From assembly GCA_036512155.1 (NCBI GenBank), contig DATCBD010000038.1, forward strand, positions 18,360-82,359: a stretch of 64,000 nt of DNA, read 5' to 3'. This document shows positions 33,612 through 41,155 of this stretch, in pieces (the first letter of the stretch is position 1; the number at the start of each line of letters is the position of its first letter). Under the pieces are notes generated by a model. The model searched no databases. It had not been told where the DNA came from and saw only the letters and a list, made by a program, of their open reading frames with translations. The translations under genes and the position numbers were made by a program. This stretch comes from Palsa-739 sp036512155 (lineage in GTDB: Bacteria; Actinomycetota; Thermoleophilia; Gaiellales; Gaiellaceae).

Positions 33612-34702
33612 AGCGCAGGCAGCTCCTCTCCGACTGGCTCGTGCCGCTCGCCGTCTTCGCCGTGCTCGCGATCGTCCCGGAGCTGCACTTCTCGATCCCG
33701 AAGCTGTTCGACCAGCCGATCTCGAGTCCGGGAACGCTGCAGCTCCTCGCGGCGTGCGTGCTCTTCGGCGGGCTCGCGCTGACGTACGACATCCAGTTCG
33801 GATACACCGGCCTGCTCTCGTTCGGCCACGCGCTGTACATCGCGGTCGGGGTCTACCTGTCGAACATCGCGATCACCGACTGGCACTGGAACTTCTGGGT
33901 TGCCATCCTCTTCACGATGGGCGTCGCGTTCGTGCTCGCGAACGTCCTGGGCTTCGTCAGCCTCCGCGTCGGTGGTATCGCCTTCGCGATGGTGACGCTC
34001 GCGTTCGCGCAGGCAGGCGCGGTGCTCGCGCTCAAGGACCCTCACCACTGGACGCACGGCGAGGAAGGCCTCGGCGCGGACTACACGAGGCTGCCGCACG
34101 TGTTCGTGGGCATTTTCAACACGAAGAACCTGTACTGGTTGGCGCTCGGCTTTCTCGTCGTCGTCTTCTTCACGGTCCGCTGGGCGGTCGAGTCGTCGCC
34201 GGGCCGCGTCTGGCAGGCGATCAGGGAGAACGAGCTGCGCGTCGAAGTGCTGGGCATGCGGCCGCATCTGTACAAGCTGCAGGCGTTCGTCCTCTCGTCG
34301 ACCCTCGCGGCCGGCGGCGGCATCGTCTACATGCTGTTGTACAACGGGTCGACGCTCGCCGTCACCGCTCCCAACTTCACACTGGCGCTCCTGCTCATGG
34401 TCGTGATCGGCGGCGCCGGTTCGCGCTGGGGCGCCGTGCTCGGCGGGATCCTCTACACGTACCTGAACGACCGGCTCGTCTCGGTTGGCAGCTCCTCAGC
34501 GGTGGAGGGCCTGCCGCACGCGCTGCGCATACCGCTGTCGCAGCCGCTGTTCCTGCTCGGCGTCATCTTCATCCTCATCGTCTTCTTCCTGCCCGGCGGG
34601 CTCGCCGGCATCGTCGGGCGCGGACGGCCGAGCGGGCTGCGCCGACTGCAGGAGGCCATCCGCCCGGAGCCATCGCTGACCGCGCCACAGGAGGATGCAT
34701 GA
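33608..34702 (+). CDS. livM: LivM-type ABC transporter permease
   Basis: A 364-aa permease, the second membrane subunit. Shows the family GYTGLLSFGHALYIAVGVYL near residue 82, GRVWQAIRENELRVEVLGMR (coupling loop) and a late VIGGAGSRWGAVLGGILYT block. It is a normal length for LivM. The start is GTG within GTGA. Its last codons overlap the alpha/beta hydrolase start as ATGA, so the transporter is physically chained to catabolic genes. Confidence 0.94.
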   Translation: MKRRQLLSDWLVPLAVFAVLAIVPELHFSIPKLFDQPISSPGTLQLLAACVLFGGLALTYDIQFGYTGLLSFGHALYIAVGVYLSNIAITDWHWNFWVAILFTMGVAFVLANVLGFVSLRVGGIAFAMVTLAFAQAGAVLALKDPHHWTHGEEGLGADYTRLPHVFVGIFNTKNLYWLALGFLVVVFFTVRWAVESSPGRVWQAIRENELRVEVLGMRPHLYKLQAFVLSSTLAAGGGIVYMLLYNGSTLAVTAPNFTLALLLMVVIGGAGSRWGAVLGGILYTYLNDRLVSVGSSSAVEGLPHALRIPLSQPLFLLGVIFILIVFFLPGGLAGIVGRGRPSGLRRLQEAIRPEPSLTAPQEDA

Positions 34703-35499
34703 GCACGTACGCAACGAGTGACGGAGTCCGTCTCGCCTACGAGGAGCGCGGTGACGGTGAGCCTCTGCTCTTCGTACAGGGGCTCGGCTACGACCGCAAC
34801 GGCTTCGGCCCGCTGCCGGCGCTGCTCGCGGACGACTTCCGTGTCATCGTGTTCGACAATCGCGGCGTCGGTGACAGCGATGTGCCGGAGGGGCCGTACT
34901 CGGTGACGCAGCTCGCGACCGACGCGATCGCAGTCCTCGACGCGGCCGGCGTCGAGACGGCGCACGTCCTCGGCGTGAGTCTCGGCGGATTCATCGCGCA
35001 GGAGCTCGCGCTCGCGCACCCGGAGCGGGTGCGCAAGCTCGTCCTCTGCTCGACCGCGGCCGGCAGCGTGCCCCCGTCGTATCCCATGCCGCAGCGCGGC
35101 GTCGACGCGTTTTCGCGCTTCCCGACGATGGAGCGCGAGGCAGGCCTGCGGCTCATGGTCGAGAACTCGCTCGGCGAGCACGGCGTCCGTGAGCGGCCGG
35201 AGCTCGTGGAGGAGATCTACCGCTACCGGCTCGACCGCGCGCCGACACTCGCGGGCTGGCAGGCACAGGCCTACGCGGGCGCGACCTTCGACGCGTACGA
35301 GCGGATCCCCGGCATCGCGGCGCCCACGCTCGTCATCCAGGGAGGCGGCGACGCAGTGATCGACCCGCGCAACGCGGACCTGCTCGTGGAACGGATCCCG
35401 GACGCGCGGCTGGTGCTCGTCCCGGAGCGCGGCCACCTCGTCATCTGGCAGGAGGGGGAGATGCTCGCGCCGATCGTGCGAGAGTTCCTCCGGTCGTGA
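34699..35499 (+). CDS. Alpha/beta-hydrolase (3-oxoadipate enol-lactonase-like)
   Basis: A 266-aa soluble hydrolase with an intact triad: nucleophile Ser in GVSLGGFIAQ (about residue 96), Asp in IQGGGDAVI and His in ERGHLVIWQ. The oxyanion/first-strand block is LFVQGLGYDRNGF. It belongs to the broad PcaD/esterase group; substrate could be an ester, lactone or amide of the imported compound, which the following ligase then activates. Starts at ATG 34699 with a GGAGG ahead (ACAGGAGGATGC) and the ATGA overlap with livM; ends with GTGA overlap with the ligase. Confidence 0.9.
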   Translation: MSTYATSDGVRLAYEERGDGEPLLFVQGLGYDRNGFGPLPALLADDFRVIVFDNRGVGDSDVPEGPYSVTQLATDAIAVLDAAGVETAHVLGVSLGGFIAQELALAHPERVRKLVLCSTAAGSVPPSYPMPQRGVDAFSRFPTMEREAGLRLMVENSLGEHGVRERPELVEEIYRYRLDRAPTLAGWQAQAYAGATFDAYERIPGIAAPTLVIQGGGDAVIDPRNADLLVERIPDARLVLVPERGHLVIWQEGEMLAPIVREFLRS

Positions 35500-36941
35500 G
35501 CGAAGCAGGCCGGCATACGGTGGGGCGCTGGATCCGTGACCGCGCGCGGGCGACGCCCGGACGCGTCGCCGTCGATTACGAGGACCGGCTCGTCACGTAC
35601 GGCGAGCTCGACGCCGGGTCCGACGCGCTCGCGGCGCGCTTCCACGAGGCCGGGCTCCGCCGGGGCGACCGCATTGCGACGCTGACGGGGAACGCGCCCG
35701 AGCACGTGCAGGTCTTCTTCGCCTGCGCGAAGGCAGGACTGATCCTGGTTCCGTTGTCGTGGCGTTTGACTGCCCCCGAATTGCAGTACCAGCTCGCCGA
35801 CGCCGACCCTGCGCTGTTTCTCGTCGAGGACGATTTCGTGGAGCTGGCTCAGCAGACGTCGTGGCCTTTTGAAAGACCGGTACCTGGTACGGCTTCGCCG
35901 AACCAGGTACCTGCTGTGGACGTTCTCGACGAGGACGGTCTCCTGCTCATCTACACCTCCGGCACGACCGGGAAGCCGAAAGGCGCGGTCTTGACGCACG
36001 CGAATTGCTTCTGGACGAACCTGAGCCTCGACCTCGTCACGCCCATGGCCGAGGACGACGTCGTTCTGCAGGTCCTTCCTCAGTTCCATTGCGGAGGCTG
36101 GAACGTCCAACCTTTGCTCGCCTGGTGGAAGGGCGCGCGCGTCGTGCTGGAGCGCGGCTTCGACGCAGGGCGCGTGCTGGACTTGATCGAACGGAAACGG
36201 GTCACGACGGTCATGGGCGTCCCCGCGATCTACCTCTTCCTCGCGCAACATCCGCGCTTCGCCGACGCCGATCTGTCCAGCTTGCGGCGCGCGGTCGTCG
36301 GCGGGGCGCCGATGCCTGAGTCGTTGCTCGAGACCTGGGCCGAACGGGGGATCACCGTCGTCCAGGGCTACGGGCTGACCGAGGCGGCGCCGAACGTCCT
36401 CTGTCTGCCACCCGAGGACGCTGCACGGAAGATCGGCTTCGCCGGCAAGCCGTATCCCTTCGTGGACGTCGGGCTGTCCTCCGACGGCGAGCTGCTCGTC
36501 CGCGGGCCGAACGTCTTTCCCGGCTACTGGCGGAACCCGGAGGCGACGGCGGCCGCGTTCACCGACGACGGACGGCTCCGCACCGGCGACGTCGCCGAGT
36601 GCGACGACGAGGGCTTCTATCGCATCAAGGGCCGCCTCAAGGAGATGTACATCTCGGGCGGCGAGAACGTCTACCCGGCGGAGGTGGAGGCGGCCCTGCA
36701 CGAGCACCCGCACGTGTCGGACGCCGCCGTCGTCGGCGTGCCGGACGACCGCTGGGGCGAGGTCGGCGCCGCGTACGTCGTCGCAGACGGCGTCTCCGCC
36801 GACGAGCTTCTCGCGTGGTGCGAATCGAGGCTCGCGCGGTTCAAGGTCCCGAAGTCGATCGACTTCGTCGGCGAGATCCCACGGAACAGCATGGGGAAGG
36901 TCCAGAAGCAGGAGCTCGGCGAGCGGGAGCTCGCACGATGA
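35496..36941 (+). CDS. AMP-dependent acyl-CoA synthetase (fatty-acyl-CoA ligase-like)
   Basis: A 481-aa ANL-superfamily ligase activating a carboxylic acid to its CoA thioester. Motifs are complete: P-loop YTSGTTGKPKGAVLTH, GYGLTEAAPN, the LRTGDVAECDDEGFYRIKGR hinge and the C-terminal catalytic Lys in PRNSMGKVQKQEL. It is shorter than many family members. A 33-bp near-perfect palindrome lies in frame (35879-35911), encoding about 11 residues between the N-terminal subdomain and the P-loop. GTG start in GTGA overlap; ends in ATGA overlap with the TetR gene. Confidence 0.94.
   Translation: MSEAGRHTVGRWIRDRARATPGRVAVDYEDRLVTYGELDAGSDALAARFHEAGLRRGDRIATLTGNAPEHVQVFFACAKAGLILVPLSWRLTAPELQYQLADADPALFLVEDDFVELAQQTSWPFERPVPGTASPNQVPAVDVLDEDGLLLIYTSGTTGKPKGAVLTHANCFWTNLSLDLVTPMAEDDVVLQVLPQFHCGGWNVQPLLAWWKGARVVLERGFDAGRVLDLIERKRVTTVMGVPAIYLFLAQHPRFADADLSSLRRAVVGGAPMPESLLETWAERGITVVQGYGLTEAAPNVLCLPPEDAARKIGFAGKPYPFVDVGLSSDGELLVRGPNVFPGYWRNPEATAAAFTDDGRLRTGDVAECDDEGFYRIKGRLKEMYISGGENVYPAEVEAALHEHPHVSDAAVVGVPDDRWGEVGAAYVVADGVSADELLAWCESRLARFKVPKSIDFVGEIPRNSMGKVQKQELGERELAR
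35879..35911. repeat. In-frame palindrome inside the acyl-CoA ligase gene
   Basis: GGTACCTGGT (35879-35888) pairs with ACCAGGTACC (35902-35911); inside, CGGC/GCCG pairs around a TTC loop with one A/A mismatch. This 14-bp-stem hairpin sits in a coding region in a linker before the P-loop motif. KpnI-type GGTACC sites close each arm. It looks like a small insertion tolerated in frame. Confidence 0.8.
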
Positions 36942-37549
36942 GCGACGTCATCACCGGTGTCGGCGGCCGCGCGCTCTCGCCGAAAGGCGTGGAGACGCGG
37001 CAGCGCCTGCTCGACGCGGCCGAGCGCGTGTTCGGCGAGCTCGGCTTCTACGACGCGTCCATCGTCAAGATCACCGAGGCGGCCGGCGTCGGCCAAGGCA
37101 CGTTCTACCTCTACTTCTCGTCGAAGAAGGAGATCTTCGACGAGCTCGTCCGCGACCTGAACAGCCGCATCCGCCACGCGATGAAGGTGGAGTCGTCGAA
37201 GGGCAAGGACCGGATCGAGGCGGAGCTGCTGGGCTTCCGGGGCTACTTCGAGTTCACGGCGGCTCACCCGGACCTGTACAGCATCATCCGCCAGTCGGCA
37301 TTCGTCTCGCCGGAGACGTTCCTCTACCACTACGAGCGCATCTGGGCGGGGTACGCGCGCGCTCTCCGCGACGCGGTCGCGACCGGCGAGGCGGGGGCGA
37401 TCGACCCCGACGTCACCGCGTGGGCGCTGATGGCGATCGGCGAGATGGTCGGCATGCGGTGGATCGTCTGGGGCGACGGCGACGTGCCGGAGAACGTCCT
37501 CGAAGAGCTCGGCCGGATCATCCGCCGCGTCCTGGACCCGCCGTCGTGA
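36938..37549 (+). CDS. TetR-family transcriptional regulator inside the acyl-CoA operon
   Basis: A 203-aa TetR-type repressor. The N-terminal helix-turn-helix is typical: TRQRLLDAAERVFGELGFYD, ITEAAGVGQGTFYLYFSSKK. The C-terminal ligand domain is all-helical (YFEFTAAHPDLYSIIRQS ... WALMAIGEMVGMRWIVW). Regulators of this kind next to acyl-CoA genes usually sense acyl-CoA or the free acid and repress their own cluster. ATGA overlap with the ligase and GTGA with the KAS III-like gene, so it is made in step with the enzymes. Confidence 0.93.
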   Translation: MSDVITGVGGRALSPKGVETRQRLLDAAERVFGELGFYDASIVKITEAAGVGQGTFYLYFSSKKEIFDELVRDLNSRIRHAMKVESSKGKDRIEAELLGFRGYFEFTAAHPDLYSIIRQSAFVSPETFLYHYERIWAGYARALRDAVATGEAGAIDPDVTAWALMAIGEMVGMRWIVWGDGDVPENVLEELGRIIRRVLDPPS

Positions 37550-38550
37550 CCCGCATCGGGATCGCCGCCACGGCCTCGTACCTGCCGGAGCGATGGATGA
37601 CCGCGGCCGAAGTGGGCGAACGGAGCGCCATCCCCGAGCAGGTGATCGTCGAGAAGTTCGGCCTGCGCGGCAAGCACATCGCCGCCGAGGACGAGCACGC
37701 GAGCGACCTCTCCGTGCGCGCCGCGGAGCAGCTGCTGGGCGAGGCCGGGGTGGATCCGGAGGCGCTCGACGTCGTCATGTACTTCGGCTCGATGTGGAAG
37801 GACTACGCCGTCTGGCAGGCGGCGCCGTGGATCGCCCACCGGATCGGCGCCACCCGCGCGTACGCGGTCGAGTACGACAACGTCTCGTGCGGGACGCCGG
37901 TGGCGCTCCGCATCGCGCGCGACATGCTCCTCGCCGAGGATGAGCTGCAGACCGTCCTCGTCGTTGCCGCCTGCCGCGAGTCGTACCTCCTCGACTACGG
38001 GAACGAACGCTCGCGCTTCATGTTCAACTTTGGCGACGGAGCGGTCGCCGGCCTGCTCGTGAAGGATGGAGATCGCAACGAGCTCCTCGGCTGCCACGGC
38101 ATCACCGACGGATCGCTGTCGCTGCAGGTGAAGGTGCCGTCGGGTGGCAGCGTCTCGCCGAACGGCGGCTACCGGTATCTCGACGTCGCCGATCCGGCCG
38201 TGATGAAAGACACCCTCGACCGCGTGAGCCTGCAGAACTTCGTCGCGGCCGCGCGCGGCGCGCTCGAGCGAAGCGGCGCGACGCTCGAGGACGTCGGGTA
38301 CCTGTGCGGCATCCACATGAAGCCGTCGATGCACCGGGCGCTACTCGCTGAGCTCGGCATCGACGAGTCGCGCGCCGCGTACCTCGACGACACCGGCCAC
38401 ATGAGCGGCGTCGACCCGTTGCTCGCGCTCGACCGTGCCGCGCGCACGGGCGAGCTGCGGGACGGCGACCTCGTGCTGCTGCTCGCCGCAGGTACCGGAT
38501 ACACGTGGGCCGCGAGTGTCGTACGGTGGGGCGATGCTCGAGGCCGGTAG
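37546..38550 (+). CDS. 3-oxoacyl-ACP synthase III-like enzyme (thiolase superfamily)
   Basis: A 334-aa KAS III-like protein. The nucleophilic Cys115 lies in YDNVSCGTPVALRI and a His257 in CGIHMKPSMHRALLAELG. At the place where FabH has the third catalytic residue (Asn in GNTSAAS), this protein reads DDTGHMSGVDPLLAL, with His285 and no Asn. It therefore probably condenses or transfers acyl-CoA substrates rather than acting in bulk fatty-acid synthesis. The start is GTG (MTRIGIAATASYLPERW) by GTGA overlap; the preceding in-frame sequence overlaps the TetR gene. MaoC and SDR follow. Confidence 0.85.
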   Translation: MTRIGIAATASYLPERWMTAAEVGERSAIPEQVIVEKFGLRGKHIAAEDEHASDLSVRAAEQLLGEAGVDPEALDVVMYFGSMWKDYAVWQAAPWIAHRIGATRAYAVEYDNVSCGTPVALRIARDMLLAEDELQTVLVVAACRESYLLDYGNERSRFMFNFGDGAVAGLLVKDGDRNELLGCHGITDGSLSLQVKVPSGGSVSPNGGYRYLDVADPAVMKDTLDRVSLQNFVAAARGALERSGATLEDVGYLCGIHMKPSMHRALLAELGIDESRAAYLDDTGHMSGVDPLLALDRAARTGELRDGDLVLLLAAGTGYTWAASVVRWGDARGR

Positions 38551-38956
38551 CGAGTTCGGGCCTTCGTCCTGGATCGATGTCGGACAGGACCGGATCAACA
38601 CGTTCGCCGACGCGACCGGCGACCACCAGTGGATCCACATCGACGCGGCGCGTGCGAAGGAGGGCCCGTTCGGCGGGACGATCGGGCACGGCTACCTCAC
38701 GCTGTCGCTCCTGCCGGTGATGTCGTACGAGGTGGTGCCGCGGCAGGACGGCGGCATGGCCGTGAACTACGGCCTCAACAAGGTTCGGTTCCCTGCACCG
38801 GTTCCGTCCGGATCGCGCGTTCGCGGCACCTTCCGGGTGGAGGCCGTCGACGAGGCCGAGTGGGGCTTCCAGGCGACGATGGCCGCGACGATCGAACGCG
38901 AGGGCGGCGACAAGCCCGTCTGCGTGGCCGAGCTCGTGTTTCGTTACTACAAGTGA
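38534..38956 (+). CDS. MaoC-like (R)-specific enoyl-CoA hydratase
   Basis: A 140-aa single hot-dog-fold hydratase. The catalytic Asp/His pair is in FADATGDHQWIHID near residue 30, and the second signature is GTIGHGYLTLSLLP. It interconverts 2-enoyl-CoA and (R)-3-hydroxyacyl-CoA. The start ATG 38534 overlaps the KAS III-like gene by 17 bp. It is followed by an SDR (GTGA overlap) that could oxidise or reduce the 3-hydroxyacyl product. Confidence 0.92.
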   Translation: MLEAGSEFGPSSWIDVGQDRINTFADATGDHQWIHIDAARAKEGPFGGTIGHGYLTLSLLPVMSYEVVPRQDGGMAVNYGLNKVRFPAPVPSGSRVRGTFRVEAVDEAEWGFQATMAATIEREGGDKPVCVAELVFRYYK

Positions 38957-39624
38957 ACGTGCTGGTCACCGGCGCCGCGCGCGGCATCGGCGCGGCGATC
39001 GCGGAACGCCTCGCCGCCGACGGCTGGAACGTGCACGCGGTCGACGTCGAGGACGGCGACCTCACGACGCGCGAGGGCAATCGCGCCGTCGTGGACGCGG
39101 CGCTAGCGCGGTTCGACGGGCGCCTCGACGCGGTCGTCGCGAACGCCGGCTTCCAGCACGTCGCGCCGCTCGCCGACTTCCCCGAGGACCAATGGGACGC
39201 GCTCGTGGCGCTCCTGCTGACGAGCCCGTTCCTGCTCGCGAAATACGCGTGGGATTCGCTGGCGGCCTCCGGCGATGGGCGCTTCCTCGTCGTCGCGTCC
39301 GTGCACGGCCTCGTCGCCTCGCCGTTCAAGGCGGGATACGTCGCCGCGAAGCACGGCGTCGTCGGGCTCGTGAAGGTGCTCGCGCTCGAGGGCGCCGAGG
39401 TCGGCATCTCCGCCGCCGCGCTCTGCCCCGCGTACGTGCGCACCGAGATCGTCGAGCGCCAGCTCGAGGACCGATCCCTCGAAGACCTGCTCGCGCCGCA
39501 GGCGGTCAAGCGGTTCCTCGAGCCGTCCGAGGTCGCCGCGGCCGCCTCCTGGCTGCTCGGGCCGGACGGCCGGGCGGTGACGGGCACGCCCTTCGTGCTC
39601 GACCTCGGCTGGACAGCCCGCTAA
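38953..39624 (+). CDS. Short-chain dehydrogenase/reductase (3-hydroxyacyl/3-hydroxybutyrate type)
   Basis: A 223-aa SDR. NAD(P)-binding motif is TGAARGIGAAIAERL at residue 5, NAG motif VVANAGFQHV, catalytic YVAAKHG preceded by Ser in VASVHGLVAS, and a C-terminal GTPFVLDLGWT. The PHB-synthesis-type context (MaoC next door, KAS III-like enzyme) suggests a 3-hydroxyacyl-CoA or 3-hydroxybutyrate substrate. The start is GTG at 38953 in GTGA overlap; the in-frame extension to 38629 overlaps MaoC. Its TAA is followed at once by a long hairpin. Confidence 0.92.
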   Translation: MNVLVTGAARGIGAAIAERLAADGWNVHAVDVEDGDLTTREGNRAVVDAALARFDGRLDAVVANAGFQHVAPLADFPEDQWDALVALLLTSPFLLAKYAWDSLAASGDGRFLVVASVHGLVASPFKAGYVAAKHGVVGLVKVLALEGAEVGISAAALCPAYVRTEIVERQLEDRSLEDLLAPQAVKRFLEPSEVAAAASWLLGPDGRAVTGTPFVLDLGWTAR

Positions 39625-39757
39625 TAGGAGGGCCTGGCGGAATAGTGGCTGTGTCGCAGATGGTGCGCTGGATCGGCGCGCTGCTGCGACCTGCGTCCTT
39701 GCATCGCATCCCACCAGCGCATCCCTGCGACGAGCACCATCCCGCCAGGCCCTCCTA
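39625..39757. repeat. 133-bp long imperfect hairpin element
   Basis: Two 47-nt arms (39625-39671 and 39711-39757) are complementary: a perfect 16-bp outer stem (TAGGAGGGCCTGGCGG with CCGCCAGGCCCTCCTA), then two A/C mismatches, short bulges, and inner 7- and 8-bp stems (GTCGCAG, TGCGCTGG). The loop is about 42 nt. It begins right after the SDR stop and ends 97 bp before aceA. It could be a terminator/attenuator, an RNase III site or a small palindromic mobile element; it contains no gene. Confidence 0.85.
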
Positions 39758-39853
39758 GCACCTCGGGTCCAAGAAACCGGAAAAAGCAGGGTTGCGCTCC
39801 GCCTGAGCGTGATTTAGGATCCGAAACACCGTCCATCTCGCGAAGGAGCCGCC

Positions 39854-41155
39854 ATGCAGCCCGAGATTCGGATCCAGGAGCAGACGACAGACCTCGAAGC
39901 CCGGTGGGAGCAGGACGCCCGCTGGGCCGGCATCGAGCGGACGTACACGGCGGCGGAGGTCGTCCGCCTGCGGGGCTCGGTCGTCCCGGAGCAGACGCTT
40001 GCGCGCCTCGGCGCCGAGCGGCTGTGGCAGCTCCTGCACGAGGACGAGCCGGTGCGCGCGCTCGGCGCCCTGAGCGGTGGCCAGGCGGTGCAGATGGTGA
40101 AGGCGGGGCTGAAGGCGGTCTATCTCTCGGGCTGGCAGGTGGCGGCCGACGCCAACCTCTCCGGGCACACGTACCCGGACCAGAGCCTCTATCCGGCCAA
40201 CAGCGCACCTCAGCTGGTCAAGCGCCTGAACAGCGCGCTGCTCCGCGCCGACCAGATCGACTGGGCCGAGGGCAAGAACGGCACGCACTGGCTCGCGCCG
40301 ATCCTCGCGGACGCCGAGGCCGGCTTCGGCGGTCCGCTCAACGCGTACGAGCTCATGCGCTCGATGGTCGAGGCGGGCGCTGCGGGTGTCCACTACGAAG
40401 ACCAGCTCGCGTCTGAGAAGAAGTGCGGCCACCTGGGCGGCAAGGTGCTCGTCCCCACCTCGCAGTTCGTGCGCACGCTCAACGCGGCGAGGCTCGCCGC
40501 CGACGTGCTCGACGTCCCGACGCTGCTCTTCGCACGGACGGACGCGCTCGCGGCCGCGCTGCTCACAAGCGACGTCGACGAGTACGACCGCGACTTCGTC
40601 ACCGGCGAGCGGACGGCGGAGGGCTTCTACCGCGTGCGCGAAGGCCTCGACCAGGCCATCTCCCGCGCGCTCGCGTACGCGCCGTACGCCGACGTGCTGT
40701 GGTGCGAGACGTCGACGCCGGACATCGGCGAGGCGCGCGAGTTCGCGGACGCGGTGCACGAGAAGTTCCCCGGGAAGCTGCTCGCGTACAACTGCTCGCC
40801 GTCCTTCAACTGGAGCAAGCACCTCGACGCGGAGCAGATCGCCGGCTTCCAGGGCATGCTCGCCGAGATGGGCTATCGCTTCCAGTTCATCACGCTCGCC
40901 GGCTTCCACTCCCTCAATGCGGGTATGTTCGAGCTCGCCCGTGGATACGCGTCCGACGACATGACGGCCTACGTGAAGCTGCAGTCGCGCGAGTTCGAGC
41001 TGGAGGAGTTCGGCTACACGGCCACGCGCCACCAGCGCGAGGTCGGCGCCGGCTACTTCGACCTCGTCGCGCAGGCCGTGTCGCCGGAGAGCTCGACGCT
41101 CGCGCTCAAGGGCTCCACGGAAGAGGCGCAGTTCGAGCAAGAAGCCGTCGCATGA
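39854..41155 (+). CDS. aceA: Isocitrate lyase
   Basis: A 433-aa isocitrate lyase, splitting isocitrate to succinate and glyoxylate, the first step of the glyoxylate shunt. The catalytic loop SEKKCGHLGGK with the reactive Cys is at about residue 195, with GWQVAADANLSGHTYPDQSL, ILADAEAGFGG and NCSPSFNWSKHL also conserved. It is the short (AceA) type rather than the 700-aa kind. ATG start after GAAGGAG. It is coupled to malate synthase by ATGA. It lets the cell grow on acetyl-CoA-yielding substrates, consistent with the upstream acyl-CoA genes. Confidence 0.97.
   Translation: MQPEIRIQEQTTDLEARWEQDARWAGIERTYTAAEVVRLRGSVVPEQTLARLGAERLWQLLHEDEPVRALGALSGGQAVQMVKAGLKAVYLSGWQVAADANLSGHTYPDQSLYPANSAPQLVKRLNSALLRADQIDWAEGKNGTHWLAPILADAEAGFGGPLNAYELMRSMVEAGAAGVHYEDQLASEKKCGHLGGKVLVPTSQFVRTLNAARLAADVLDVPTLLFARTDALAAALLTSDVDEYDRDFVTGERTAEGFYRVREGLDQAISRALAYAPYADVLWCETSTPDIGEAREFADAVHEKFPGKLLAYNCSPSFNWSKHLDAEQIAGFQGMLAEMGYRFQFITLAGFHSLNAGMFELARGYASDDMTAYVKLQSREFELEEFGYTATRHQREVGAGYFDLVAQAVSPESSTLALKGSTEEAQFEQEAVA

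Noticed and set aside
38435..38533. Longer start for the MaoC gene inside the KAS III-like gene
   Set aside because: The hot-dog fold begins at the ATG at 38534; the upstream part is a frame-shifted shadow of the KAS III-like gene.
40423..41151. Upstream extension of the malate synthase frame
   Set aside because: Antisense/shadow of aceA in another frame; the ATGA overlap and family N-terminus fix the start at 41152.
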